Shown: piece by piece, positions 11,053 to 22,198 of the stretch | How positions within the stretch are numbered: the stretch's first letter is position 1 | Layout of the letters: each line of letters begins with the position of its first letter | From: Miscanthus floridulus | Taxonomy: Eukaryota > Streptophyta > Magnoliopsida > Poales > Poaceae | Assembly: GCF_019320115.1 (NCBI RefSeq) | Contig: NC_089593.1 | Location: forward strand, 31,107,720 to 31,171,719 | Direction of reading: 5' to 3' | DNA: 64,000 nt | The notes under the pieces: generated by a model | The model's database searches: none | Seen by the model: only the letters and a program-made list of their open reading frames with translations | What the model was told of the DNA's origin: nothing | Made by a program: the position numbers and the translations under genes

Positions 11053-12276
11053 ATGGCTCCTGCATTTTTCAATGGTATTGATATGTTGTCTTCTCCAATA
11101 TTCTATCTATATTCATTTGATCTATATTTATATTCATGTTTCTTTGCATTCTACATTTATATATATTCTTATTCCTTGCATTTGATCTATATTTAATCAT
11201 GTTGCCACATTTTACTTGAAAGAATTTTTTGTGCATATATTTTATGTTCATATTTTTTGGCATTTTATCGATCAGGTGGTATGAACAACGGACCTCTCCC
11301 ACCACAAGAATCAGGTTTCCACCCTGGTGATGAGCCATTCGCTCCTAATATGGCCATTCCATGGTTCCCTGTTCCAGCTATTGTATGAAATATTTTCCAA
11401 CATCTTTTGTTTTTTTATGCCAAGAAATAGGTGTAATTAGTTTAATATCATTGTTGCATACATATATGTCACAAACTATATCCCCAATAGATTGGCTGTG
11501 AACAACACTTAGCTGGTTCTTTATCTCGGACATCATCGAGAACACGACATCTAATGCAAGTGGTCGGCTATGGACGTGTGAACTCAGTTTTTCCATCCCT
11601 TTGAGGGGTGCAAATCATCGGAACCATATCCACGAGATGGGAAGACAGAGCCCGAACGTGATAAGTGCCCAATTCAATGCCATGCGCATCTGTTTAGAGG
11701 CACTTCGACGTGTTTGCTATGATGTGCCTAATTTCTCACACTTCAAGGCACTTGCTTTGAATGCTGGTGATATCCCCGTCCCACAAGCAAGCGAATGGTT
11801 TGTGAGCTACAACCGTGCGGATGTGGTAAAATGGTCACTTATATCTAAGTCGTGGTTATTTATTGTTTATTATTGTAATAACATTCTCTATTTTTTTTCT
11901 TTTTCTCCGCATGCAGATTGCGCTCCAAGACCTTACCTATGTTGCATGTGGCTTGTGGGCCATTCTAGACCAAGCTACGGAGCAACTCAGGTATGATTAG
12001 GACTTCTGCAATGGTAACCTTGGGCAGCATATTGTAGAAGGACACCAGTACTGCATAAGGATTACTAACAGGGGCAGTGGTCGTTCAGTTAGTTACATCT
12101 ATGGCCGACCATTCTTTTGGTATTGTGAGGCACGAGAGAGTGCACTCATACATGCATTGGACTTCATTGATACAAGCGGATACATAATCTGTGACATCAA
12201 TTACCATATATGGCTACAGAGACATGTTAGTGTGTGTGGCCCGATCAAATCCGGCACTGATTCTGATAGTAATTAA
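11053..12276 (+). pseudogene. Unrecognised multi-exon gene inside CACTA 1
   Basis: Start MAPAFFNG (ATG 11053) with its own TATA box 113 bp upstream. Plausible introns are AATG|GTATTG to GATCAG near 11276, ATT|GTATGA near 11383 to AATAG near 11490, and GATGTG|GTAAAA near 11827 to GCAG near 11916. Recognisable stretches include MNNGPLPPQESGFHPGDEP, SAQFNAMRICLEALRRVCYD, IPVPQASEWFVSYNRAD, IALQDLTYVACGLWAILDQA and, at the end, YCIRITNRGSGRSVSYIYG and SGYIICDINYHIWL. The frame changes near 11600 and a TAG lies in frame at 11998-12000; the end is TAA at 12274-12276. I do not recognise the fold or family. It is neither TNP2 nor TNPA and could be a captured host gene or an accessory gene of this CACTA lineage. 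Confidence 0.5.
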
Positions 12277-12402
12277 TGTTTATTAGATTGTTTTCAAGGT
12301 CGTAGTTTAATTGGGTTCTAATTTTAATTTATACGGCTTTGTGTGTTTAATTATTGTCATGTATGTAATTCATGTAATATTTATTGGGTAACTAGAAATA
12401 TA
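12277..12402. other. 3' flank of the unrecognised gene
   Basis: AT-rich, no feature beyond likely 3' UTR. Confidence 0.35.
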
Positions 12403-13320
12403 TATTCTGGTGTCGTATTCATCTCAAACTTTTTCTTAGGCTTCCATATGCCACGTGTGAATGAAACACCTAGTTTGGGATTTTCCTAAGATGGTTTGCT
12501 ACTTTCTGAGGTTTAATTGAATTTTCGTGCGACGACACCGTTTAATTATAGGTTGAACTGAGTCTACCCACGAAAAGATCTGGAATGGTGCCAAACTGTT
12601 ACATAGGCTCTAATGTGCCATAGGGATAAGAATTTTATGGAGGTGGATGACAAAATCTATTGGGTCCAAGATGAAATTCACCCTCTTTTGTCTCATTTGT
12701 CACAGACAAAAATATAATAAATAAAAATACTGATAAAAAAAACCTAAGATTCTGTGTGGAGTCTTAATTTGGGTGCATATGCTTGCCAAAAAAAATTCAA
12801 GCCATGTTGACAAAGGCGGAGTATACATGATTCACAGAGGTACATGTGTCATTTTATCGAACCATGACTATACACATAGGTTATCAAGGTTTCTATGGTT
12901 CATACGTATTCCAGTGTCGTATTAGTCTCAAATTTTTTTCTTAGGCTTGCACATGCCACGTGTGAAGGAAACACCTAGTTTGGGATTTTCCGAAGATGAT
13001 TTGCTACTTTCTGAGGTTTAATTGAATTTCCACGCGCGACACCGATTAATTATAGGTTGAACTGAGTCTACCCACAAAAAGATCCGAAATTGTGCCAAAC
13101 TTTAACACATGCTCTAATGTACCCTAGGGATAAGAATTTTGTGGAGGTGGATGAAAAAATCTATTGGGTCCAAGATGAAATTCACCCTCTTTTGTCTCAT
13201 TCAGCACACTAAAAACTATAATAAATAAAAAAACTAATCAGAACAACCTAAGATCCTGTGTGGGGAATTAATTTGGGTGTACAAGCTTACCAAAAAAAAT
13301 TCAAGCCATTTCGACATAGG
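12403..13320. repeat. CACTA 1 internal ~500-bp tandem duplication
   Basis: Two units (about 12403-12904 and 12905-13320) share GGTTGAACTGAGTCTACCCAC, GATAAGAATTTT, TCTATTGGGTCCAAGATGAA, TTCACCCTCTTTTGTCTCAT and TGCCAAAAAAAATTCAAGCC. A homologous two-unit tandem lies in CACTA 2 at 36029-36950, although the two elements have different subterminal motifs. There is no open frame, so the block looks structural or regulatory. Confidence 0.85.
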
Positions 13321-13374
13321 AATACACATGCTTCTATTTATTCAGTATATAAAAGAATTTTTTTAATATATATA

Positions 13375-14400
13375 AACATCACTGTCGGTTTCAAAAAACC
13401 GACATTAATGAGAATAAATCGACAGTGATGTTGGTTATCACTGTCGGTTTATTTTGAAAACCGGCAGTGATATATAAAAAATTAAAAAAAAATTGTGCCA
13501 GCCCTCGGGTTCGAGCTCGGGTCTCGGGCTACACAGTTCAGAGACTTAACCGCTGCGCTAGTATAGGATGTGTGCCAAGGGTTATTTATTTATTTATTTC
13601 CTTTTGACCTTTAGGCCGCTTAATAAATTATAAAATAGAACAAAAAAATTGCCCCCCCTAGGACTCGAACACAGGCCTCGGGGGCTAAGTTGAGGGGTCT
13701 TAACCGTTGCGCCAGTAGAGGTTTGAAAGAAAACTAAAAGTTATACTACTTAACACCTAACTACTACACCACTTCATTGCCGGTTTGGAGAATGACCCGG
13801 CAGTGATATACCCACATCACTGTCGGTTTATAATAAAAACCGATAGTGATGAGCTTTTTCCCAAAGTAAATTATTAATTTATAAAATAGAACATAAAAAT
13901 TTGGGCCACCAGGGACTCGAACACGGGTCTCAGGGGCTAAGTTGAGGGGTCTTAACCGTTGCGCCAGCAGGAGGAGTTCAAAAGAAAAGGAAAAGTTATC
14001 CTACTTAACACCTAACTACTACACCTAACTGCTAAACCACATCACTACCAGTTTGGGGAATGACCCGGTAGTGATGTACCCCATCACTATCGGTTTATAA
14101 TCAAAACCGGCAGTGATGAGCTATTTCCCAAAGTAAATTAATAATTTATAAAATAAAACAAAAAAATTTGGGCCACCTGGGACTCGAACATGGGTCTCAA
14201 GGGCTAAGTTGAGGGGTCTTAACCGTTGCGCCAGTAGGAGGAGTTTAAAAGAAAATGAAAAGTTATCCTACTTAACACCTAACTTAACACCTAACTGCTA
14301 CACCACATCACTGTCAGTTTGGGGAATGACCTGTCAGTGATGTACCCCATCACTGTCGGTTTACAATCAAAACTGACAATGATGAGTTATTGGTATAAAA
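13375..14400. repeat. CACTA 1 internal array C: subterminal repeats, four tRNA-like modules and a TATA box
   Basis: Hairpin pairs of CACTGTCGGTTT / AAACCGGCAGTG alternate with ~70-bp tRNA-like modules at about 13496-13569, 13651-13722, 13903-13975 and 14170-14241, in units of ~250 bp. The modules read on the minus strand CTGGCGCAACGGTTAAG (box-A-like; the first has TAGCGCAGCGG, a full match to the box A consensus) and GTTCGAGTCCC (box-B-like). The array ends in GGTATAAAAG (TATAAAA at 14394-14400), a likely promoter for the downstream TNPA-Ulp1 transcript. Confidence 0.75.
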
Positions 14401-14830
14401 GAGACACGTGTTGAAATTATCTTAATTCATTTCAACCCCGCGCCAACCCCTCCCCCCACCGTCTGTGCCCTCATTCCTCGCCCATGACGCTGGTCGTGCC
14501 CCTCCTCCTCCATGCCTGCACTCCCACTGCCGAGGCCTTCAGGAGCGCGCGAACAATTGCTTTCCCACCCCCACGATGAGTGCATGGCTCACTGCTCGCT
14601 ATGTCTCTGATGAAATGTCCCACGGTGTTGCTGCTTACTTGAATTAGTAGAGGTGTTGCTGTGAATCAGTAGAGGTGTTGCTGCTTACTTGAATCCAGTA
14701 ATACTTATTTTGGGGTAACGTTTGTGTAACACATTTTTACCAATTCACTTCTAGGAAGAAAAAAGTTGACTTATGTCTACATTAAGTGACAGTATGTGAT
14801 TATGTTTCTTGGCTATTCGTGTACTGCTGG
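14401..14830 (+). other. Probable 5' leader or first exon of the TNPA-Ulp1 transcript
   Basis: GC-rich leader after the TATA box, with a 60-codon open frame from 14465 (HDAGRAPPPPCLHSHCRGLQ) that resembles the Pro/Arg-rich first exon of CACTA 2 in composition only. Nothing else is recognised. Confidence 0.3.
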
Positions 14831-15640
14831 TCAAGGGCGAAGCTAGAGCAAAATGATTGGGGGTGCACCACTTAATTCATAACTACACTAACCGATATGA
14901 TGTTCAATCAAAAAATAGCATAACTAATGTGCAACTACCATATTTTAATATCAAATTCGACTTCTAGCAATAGAGATGAGATTTTGGTCCAAACATAACA
15001 CTCACCATTTAACAAAAAGAAGACAACATTGATCACTTTAGTGTAGTCATCATTGATAGAATCCCAAAATCATGAACCAAACATGCCCCATTTAGCATAA
15101 TATGTGATCCAGGAGACCCTGATGAAGATCCCACTAGCCTAAAAGGAAAGAAAACAGATAGGTTAGTTATTTAGCAAATAAACTATAGAATTTTCCATTA
15201 ATAGTAGATGCATTGCATTACCTATCAGAGATCATATTTACGCACTTTTCTTTCCATTGTCATAAAACGTCAAACCACGTCCTCATTGGTCACTTTCTTC
15301 ATTTCTTCTTTCTCTAGATAGCAAATAAGTCTATGACTCAAGTGCTGATCACCCATGCGATTAGACAAAGTTGTTTTGACAATCTTCATTCCCGAAAAGC
15401 ATCTCTCAACTGTTGCAGTAGCGACAGGCAATACTAGCAAAGCAATGCACATAATAAGCTATTTTACTTTCTCTCATGATCAATGATTGCAAAGTGAGTA
15501 TTTTATGTGCATTATGTGATTTAGTAAAATAGACTTTGCAGCCCTACAAAATTTTCATTTGAAATGTAACCTCGATTGCTTGGAGGATGAGTAACATGCT
15601 TTTATTTGCATTCCTAGCAACCTACTTCAATGTTTTGTTT
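14831..15640 (-). mobile_element. hAT transposon fragment with C-terminal dimerisation domain
   Basis: A minus-strand open frame at 15452-15270 reads LLVLPVATATVERCFSGMKI, then NRMGDQHLSHRLICYLEKEE, the conserved C-terminal dimerisation (hATC) region of hAT transposases and their domesticated relatives. The left edge CAAGGGCGAAGCTAGAGC (near 14833) fits a hAT tip (C-A-x-x-G). I find no matching right tip, so the fragment is truncated. It is nested in the CACTA between the promoter array and the RNase H1-like gene. Confidence 0.7.
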
Positions 15641-15953
15641 GTTACAGGCTAGGGTGTCCATGCCTGTCCAAAGTAAAGTATGCTTGCTTACTTGAGAAAT
15701 TCACATGAGCACCCATGTTGCTAACTATTAACCAATGACATATGATGTTGCATGCTAGCAAGTATGATTACTAAACCACATTGATCTCCGAATAATAAAC
15801 AGTCCCATTATTTAGGTAATTTTTTTATCATGTCAAGGATAAAGAACATTAAATAGATTTAGTTTGGCCATATAACTTGAATAATAACTCTTGTTTGGTG
15901 AGTTACCATTACCACTTACCACATGCCTAATTTACTTAAATGTATAAGCAACC

Positions 15954-16265
15954 ATGGCATGGTATGTAGTGCATGTTGGTCACATGCTTGGGATTTATCA
16001 AAGCTGGGAAGATTGCTATGCTCAAGTCAATCACTACCCTGGTAATTTGCACAAAAAGTACAACATAAAAGCTGAAGCTTTGAGGGCCTACTATAGTCAT
16101 CTAGCCTACCTTGCAAACCATGGACAACTGCTAGCACTGGAGATTGAAGAGAAGCCACCCGCTGGAGATGTAAAGATTAGGAGAATTGCTCCTTGGTCTT
16201 GGAAAGATGTCATGCTTTTATTTATGGCTATGGTCATTGTTTTTCTTATTTGGAAGTTGATGTAG
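15954..16265 (+). CDS. RNase H1 N-terminal (viroplasmin-type) domain protein with C-terminal hydrophobic segment
   Basis: An intact 103-residue frame with a good start context (ACCATGGC). Residues 3-37 match the small hybrid-binding domain at the N terminus of RNase H1, also found in caulimovirus viroplasmin: WYVVHVGHMLGIYQSW, Cys21, QVNHYPG and a KKY motif. In RNase H1 this domain binds RNA/DNA hybrids. No RNase H catalytic domain follows; instead residues 85-103 are strongly hydrophobic (MLLFMAMVIVFLIWKL), resembling a tail anchor. It lies within the CACTA between a hAT remnant and the TNPA-like exons and could be a separate gene or an exon of that transcript. The domain is clear by pattern; membrane location and hybrid binding are inference. 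Confidence 0.7.
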   Translation: MAWYVVHVGHMLGIYQSWEDCYAQVNHYPGNLHKKYNIKAEALRAYYSHLAYLANHGQLLALEIEEKPPAGDVKIRRIAPWSWKDVMLLFMAMVIVFLIWKLM

Positions 16266-16462
16266 GCTTAGTTTCGTAGAACAGTAGGTGGACTTTGTTG
16301 TATGTGGTCAATCAAACAATGAATTTGTTCTAGGTGAACATATGCTATTATTTGACTTTGTTGTATGTGGACTTATTATTAGACTTTGCATTAAACATAT
16401 ATATGAACATATGCTATTAGTAGTTGTCCATAGCCAAAACTAACCATGATCGTATCATAGCC

Positions 16463-19400
16463 ATGACTCATCGTCGCCTGTTACCCCGTCGCCAAAGAAC
16501 AGATCGGCAACAAGAAGCAGCTAATATCGTTGAGATGGGAGAGTCGCATGATCCAATAAATGGTGAGAACGAGCAGCCATGGACCCCGTCCAACCTGCTT
16601 GATATGGGTCAAAATGACCAAGATGGCCAGGTAACTTTGGTATCATGTGACTATATAGCCACACACGCTAATCAATTCAGAGGGTCATAGCTTACTTGGT
16701 GTCTCTAGCAGGAGCCTCTGCCGGCCGAGGAGCCAGAGGGTTTGGGTAGCAGGAAGGCCAGATCCAAGTGAGGCATGTCAAAGATTCCTGTTGGTAGGAA
16801 TGCACACTGACACATTACTGAGTTTGATGAATTTGGGGATCCACTCTCACCGCCTATAGCTTTGACCAAATACAAGACTATCCTCGGGTTACTTATTAGG
16901 GACTTCATCCCGATTAGGTACATGAAGTGGATTGAGAAAGATGATGACCCGTGGAGGGTTCCCAAAAGTGAAAAGGATTACATATAGGATATCAAGATCC
17001 TAGAGTATTTCACTTTCCCAACGGAGTATGACAAGGACTTAGTTAAGAAAAAAGCAAAAGAAATCATGGGGATATGCTTCAAGAATTTCAAAGGGACATT
17101 GTACAAGAATTTTGTCCTCCAAAATAAAGAGCCAGATTTCGATGGTGGATAGTTTAACAAGCAGAAGGACTTCTGGTAGGATTTCAAGGAATACAGGTTA
17201 TCCAAGGAGTACTTAGAACTAAGCAGGAAGAATAAGGAGAACTCACAAAAGCGATGAATCCTCATCATCTCGGCTCTTGTGGCTATGGCAAAAAGATGCC
17301 AAAATTTGAAGCAGAACTTGAAAAGATGGATCGCCTTGCTGAGGAAGGTGTTCAGGTTGAGACCACCGATTGGGAGCCAAGATCAGTAATATACTGTATG
17401 GGGAGGAATGTACTCTACATAGAGGATGGGAGATTTAGCTCCACAAATCAACCCATGAGCGAACTCATTCAGAGGATCTCCTAGGTAACTGAGGAGGTGA
17501 GGCAAGGGACTTGCACTTCTAATAGGGAGAAAGACGTGCTCACCCAAGCACTCGGAACCAAGGAGCACCTTGGTCGCACTAGAGGAACTAGTGTTGTTCC
17601 TTGGAAACTAGCATTCCCCCAAGAATCTAACACTTACCGGAGCCGCTCGAGGGGTAGAGTGGATCAGGAGGTAGAGTATTTGAGGCGACTAGAAGAGATG
17701 GAAGAAAGAATGGATGCACTGATTGAGGCAACTATTGAAGCATGAGTCCAGCAAATTTTGTTGTCCAAGGGGTCAGGAGTACCACAAAACCCTACTCCTA
17801 CTGCCTTTAGCCCACAGTTTAGGGGTCGCAGCAGCTGCGGATCGACCCTGCTCGACGAAGAAGATGTGAATGTGCCTCATCTGGTGGATGGCATCACTGA
17901 ACCCATCAATATCAAGTTGTACATCCATCAGGAATGGACAAAGGACAAGGTGGCGCTTGGCTAGGCCTAGCCTACGGGAGACGAGACCATTAATGGCCAC
18001 CCAATTCCACAGGAGTACGCTCATGTCACCATTGATATAATACTTGATAAGAAGTATAAAAAGATACACATGGAGTACCCCATAGCGGAAGACAGGCCGG
18101 AACTTGGTGATGACAAGGGCTCTCAAGTGGCCTGGCACAAGCGCTTCATTAAGCTTGACCACCAATTGTCCTCTGATAATGATGAAGATTGCGAGTCTTC
18201 GCCCAACCATGATGATCACTCACCATCTCCCAACAGAGATCACTCCCTCCTCATCCCTTGCCATCACCCCCGAGAAGACAGAGGTCTCCTTCTATTCCTC
18301 CTCGTCCGACTCCATCTTCATCAGCCCCAAGAAAAGAGAAGACTCCTCCTCCTCCTCCTCCTCCTCCTCCTCCTCCATCTTCATCAGCCCTAGGAAAACA
18401 GAATTCTCGTCGTCATCCTCCTCCTCCTCCACCTCAGCTCAAAACAAGATCAAAGGCATCCTTGCAGTCACAGAAAAGGTCCTTGGATTTGGTCGCTAAT
18501 GCTCCCAAAGTGGACCAACAAAAAAGAAAAAGGTTGTTCAGTGACAGCGTTATAAACTTGATGGAAGGAAAATTTACAACACACATCTCGAAGGAAGATT
18601 GTATTAGTTTCTTCAATCTCTGTGCCTCACTGCCTCCATTTTTGTTGAAGTCTGAATTCGAAAGGCAAACATAGAATCAGTACACTACAACAAGAGCTGA
18701 TGAAATACACAATGAAGATTTAAGAAAGATACAGAAGTTCATTGAAGACAACCCCGAATTAACAATGGAAGAGGCCACGACCATCTATTATGATGCACAA
18801 GGGACGACAACACCGGCAATGAAGTATGAAAGGGGCAATCTTTTAGTTCCCGATCACGAGTATAAAAATTTGACAACATATATGCATCAATTGCATAAAT
18901 ATTACATGGCTCAAACAACAGAGACAGAGGACTTTAGTTTTGATGTTATTTTCTGTTCGCCACATGTTTTTAATTATCCTGAAGAAGAGAAATTCGATGT
19001 CGAGTGGGAGTGCTTGTTCTAGCTATACTAGAAACACTCTCTCGATACACAAATGTTGACGCTGTGGACTATGTAAGTATCCTACATGCAAGATATTACA
19101 ATTAACTACTCTCTCAGGACATAAATTGTTAACTTTTGAGCACTTCCCATGATTTTTATGTAGGTGTATAGCAAAATTTTGCATTCTAAAAAGCAAATGG
19201 GATAATATAGGCTTCTTGGACCCCTTGTGAGTCAATAAAAAGACATGTCTAGGCCTCCATGGATGTGACGTGGAAGACCTAAAACAGAGATTGATTGTTG
19301 TTTTCGACGAATTCAAGATGAAGAACAAAACCCACATACTTCTAGCCTACAACTGCGAGTATGTGTTCTCGGCTTTTAATTTTATGCTTCTTTTTTTGTT

Positions 19401-20053
19401 AAGATTATTCGATAATTAGAATTCTATGATTGCAGCCACCATTTCGTCTTCATTTGTGTTAATCTTGCCAAAAATCTGATCGAGGTGTGGGACTCGAAGA
19501 AAAAACCATTTCATCATCTGGATGCACCGGTGGCAGTGCTGAATTATTAAGCGATCCTAATAACATATTATTTTCTAATCACTCATACTGCTTTCTAACA
19601 TTTCTCCTTTTAATGTTGCTCAGTGCTCGAAGAAGACATATCGATGGGACGCAGGTCCCATTCAAGGTTGTCGAAATGGAGAGGAAGTACCTAAAACAGC
19701 CGGCGGGAAACAATGAATGCGAGTTTTATGTAACGTGGGCAATGCTTCGCTACAACGGGGGGAAATCGGAAGAAGCCGATAAGTTGGTGTGTATAATCCC
19801 CATTTCATTTATGTCTGTTAATCATTCAACAAAATGATTTACTGATTCCTCTTTAGATATTATCTTTTTTGAACGACAGCGCAAGAAATATAACCACGAA
19901 AGGCTATTAGACATGGAGATCGTCGCGCTGCAATCGGAGCTGGCAAAATTTATCTTAGCCGATGTATTAGAAAAAGATGGAGTATTTTTCATTGCACAAT
20001 CCATGAAGTTCAAGGACCAGTATGGCCCAGAGCGGCTCGCCAGATTATTGTAA
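16463..20053 (+). pseudogene. TNPA-like (Transposase_24) and Ulp1-like cysteine protease gene of CACTA 1
   Basis: First exon from ATG 16463 (MTHRRLLPRRQ) to about 16630. The middle carries FGDPLSPPIALTKYKTILG and DFIPIRYMKWIEKDDDPW, then a Transposase_24 (Ptta/En/Spm) block at about 17254-17745: GYGKKMPKFEAELEKM, NREKDVLTQALGTKEHLGRT, VVPWKLAFP and a coiled-coil-like Arg/Glu tail. An acidic/Pro/Ser-rich linker holds a (CTC)n run near 18343-18376. The last part is a C48/Ulp1-like protease: IGFLDPL, HHFVFICVNL with the likely catalytic His (about 19439), EVWDS with the likely Asp, and KQPAGNNECEFYVTWAM with the Gln and Cys (about 19695-19730). Several in-frame stops (for example about 16986, 17150, 17179, 17482 and 17964) make it a pseudogene. 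TNPA proteins bind subterminal repeats; the protease's substrate is unknown. Confidence 0.8.
18343..18376. repeat. (CTC)n microsatellite
   Basis: An uninterrupted CTC run within the Pro/Ser-rich linker of the TNPA-Ulp1 gene; it would encode a Ser or Pro run depending on frame. Confidence 0.9.
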
Positions 20054-20274
20054 GAAGTCCGAGAAGCATTGCACAATCTGTGAAGTCTGAGAACATTTCT
20101 TTTTTGTTTTGAGAGATCGAGATCTTGATAAGAACATTTGAACGGTAACCATAACATTTATAATGTTTATTATTGATGGACCCGTCGTCTAAGTAGCGTA
20201 TATAAAGCGAAACCCGATTCCACGAAAAAAATATAAATTAAAATAAAATATAAAACAATAAAATACGAACGTGA

Positions 20275-20690
20275 CATCACTGTCGGTTAGCAGAAAACCG
20301 GCAGTGTTGTCGTAAGCATGACTGCCGGTTAGCAACAAACCGGCAGTGATGGCACTGCCGACTGGAGCCACAAACCGGCAGGGTTGACTTAGCCATCACT
20401 GCTGGTTCTTATCACAAACCGGCAGTGATTCGTACGATAACACTGCCGGTTCAAACACAAACCGATAGTGTTGGTGGAAATGAACTCTACCGGGTGGTCT
20501 TATGAACCGACAGTGTTGGTGGAACTGAACTCTGCCGGTTGTGTAAAGAACCGGCAGTGAAGTTGAAGAACACTGTCAGTTTGTAGGAACCAATAGTAAT
20601 AGCTTACCCTCATCACTGCCGGTATGGTTGTGCCGGTTCAAAATCCGGCAGTGATGGGGTATTTTGAACCGGCAGTGAAGTGCAATTATG
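20275..20690. repeat. CACTA 1 right subterminal repeat array
   Basis: At least eight inverted pairs of CACTGCCGGTT and AACCGGCAGTG between the end of the Ulp1-like exon and the right tip. These copies are closer to consensus than those in the left and internal arrays. Confidence 0.9.
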
Positions 20691-20701
20691 ACGTAGTGGG
20701 T

Positions 20702-21869
20702 GGAGCACACTCCAGATCTAGGGTTTTCGTGCAGCAGATCCGCTGTGGATCAAAAAGTGTTTGGCTTGGAAAAGTGAATCTAGATCTGGAATTAGTGGAG
20801 CTCTGCCAAACAAACCTTAGATACTCATAAAATATATTGTTTATATTAGAAGGAATAGAATTTTTTGGCAGCCAGATTATGAGTACATCCCTACTACAGA
20901 AGTGAATTTTAGCTCCATTTTACATACAGACGGCTCAATCAATAACTGCTTAACGGTTTGTGAGCCGGCCGCGTCTAGAAAACAATTTTTAGAGGCTGAA
21001 ATGCCAAGCTACTTTAGAAATGCCCATATTTTAATTTAGAGATGGTTGGAAAGTCAAATTCCTCTAAAATGTCTATTTTAGAGGCAGATAGACCTTCTGG
21101 CCGCGTTTAAAATGGATTTACGTAGGCGGTTGGTAATTTGGGCCTCCTCTAAAACTAGGTACACCATAGTAAATTCATAACTTTCTGAAATTTCAAGTTG
21201 GATAAGACAACCTTTATATCAAAACTGTAGTAATCGAAGAGATCTACAACTTTGTAGTTAACAAATTTTTTATTTAAAATCACTGAAAGATCAAAAATTT
21301 TATTTAAAGTTCTCATAACTTGAAATTCATTTTTTTTTTGAATTTTTCAAATGAACTAGGATGGAGGTACCACCTAACTCAAAGTTGTAGTATCACAGAG
21401 ATCTAAAGCTTTTCAGTTTGAACTGTTTTCATTGAATTTTGAAGTCTCAAATATGTATTTTTAATATTTGTTTTTTTGACATTATTTCAATATTTGTTGA
21501 AGAGGATACAAAAGGTGGTTGTCTAACTCTTGACCGGTACCCTTGTCCAACACAAGAAAACATGCGTGCTACCATTATAATGTATCAACATGGTTGTCTA
21601 ACTCATGACCGTGTAATGCCTAAGAGCAATTATAATAAAGTGACATAAGCGAGCTTTAAAGAGGGAGAGAGGAAAAGAGAGAAAAGTAGACTGTAAGTTT
21701 ACATCTAGCTGACACATAAGCTCTTATAAAATTTTTGAGAGAAGAAAGTAGATCATGTATTAATAATGAAATATGTCCTAGTAGCCAATTACTATAAAAT
21801 TAAAATAACCTATAAATATATGTACAGGTAGCAGTGGATTTTATTATTAGGCATACTCTAACTGGCAAG
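20702..21869. mobile_element. Flank of CACTA 1 and probable degraded DNA transposon debris
   Basis: 20702-20830 contains GGAGCTCTGCCAAACAAACC, typical of short grass MITE ends, so CACTA 1 may have landed in a MITE. From about 20890, CTACTACAGAAGTG followed by repeats of TTTTAGAGG(C/T) looks like an eroded DNA-element end. No coding region is supported. Confidence 0.35.
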
Positions 21870-22198
21870 ATCAATTCAACTAGAAGAACATAGTACTATA
21901 TAACAGTACAACGTGTGGATATAGCGACAACTGAGAAAAATGCCGAGGAGGTATGTTGACCGATTTTGTAGTTGCCGCGTTAAAATTGTCGACACAGTGC
22001 ACTGAACACACCCAATGCAATGACCATCGTGCAGACAAGTTTCCAAGAATTTGTCTGTCTCGGCGTGTCGCTGTGCTGCTCTTGGATTAACTACTGGAGA
22101 GCATATATAGCTCATCGTCTGGCTTTTCGAATGCATGCCGGTCACTAGTTGATCTGCTTTTGTCATTAAAAATGCAACCCGAAGTTAATTATCCCTTT

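Larger units (their letters stand above)
4774..20698 (+). mobile_element. Complete 15.9-kb CACTA (En/Spm) transposon, element 1
   Basis: The left tip reads CACTACGCCAGATTTGC and the right tip, reverse-complemented, CACTACGTCATAATTGC. GGT directly repeats on both sides (4771-4773 and 20699-20701), the 3-bp duplication expected of CACTA elements. Both ends carry arrays of CACTGCCGGTT and its inverse AACCGGCAGTG (left about 4793-5042, right about 20275-20690), the usual subterminal binding sites for the TNPA protein. Inside, in order on the plus strand: a decayed TNP2 transposase, internal subterminal-type arrays, an unrecognised gene, a tandem 500-bp repeat, a second internal array, a hAT fragment, an RNase H1 N-terminal domain gene and a TNPA-Ulp1 gene. 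All coding units contain stops or shifts, so the copy is not expected to be autonomous. Confidence 0.93.

Noticed and set aside
13496..14241. True tRNA genes
   Set aside because: Box-like motifs are present, but the acceptor and anticodon stems do not form convincingly by eye, and box B in most copies differs from consensus. Reported as tRNA-like repeats instead.
20275..20690. CRISPR-like regularly spaced repeat
   Set aside because: The repeats are short inverted CACTA subterminal motifs with irregular spacing at a transposon end in a plant genome.
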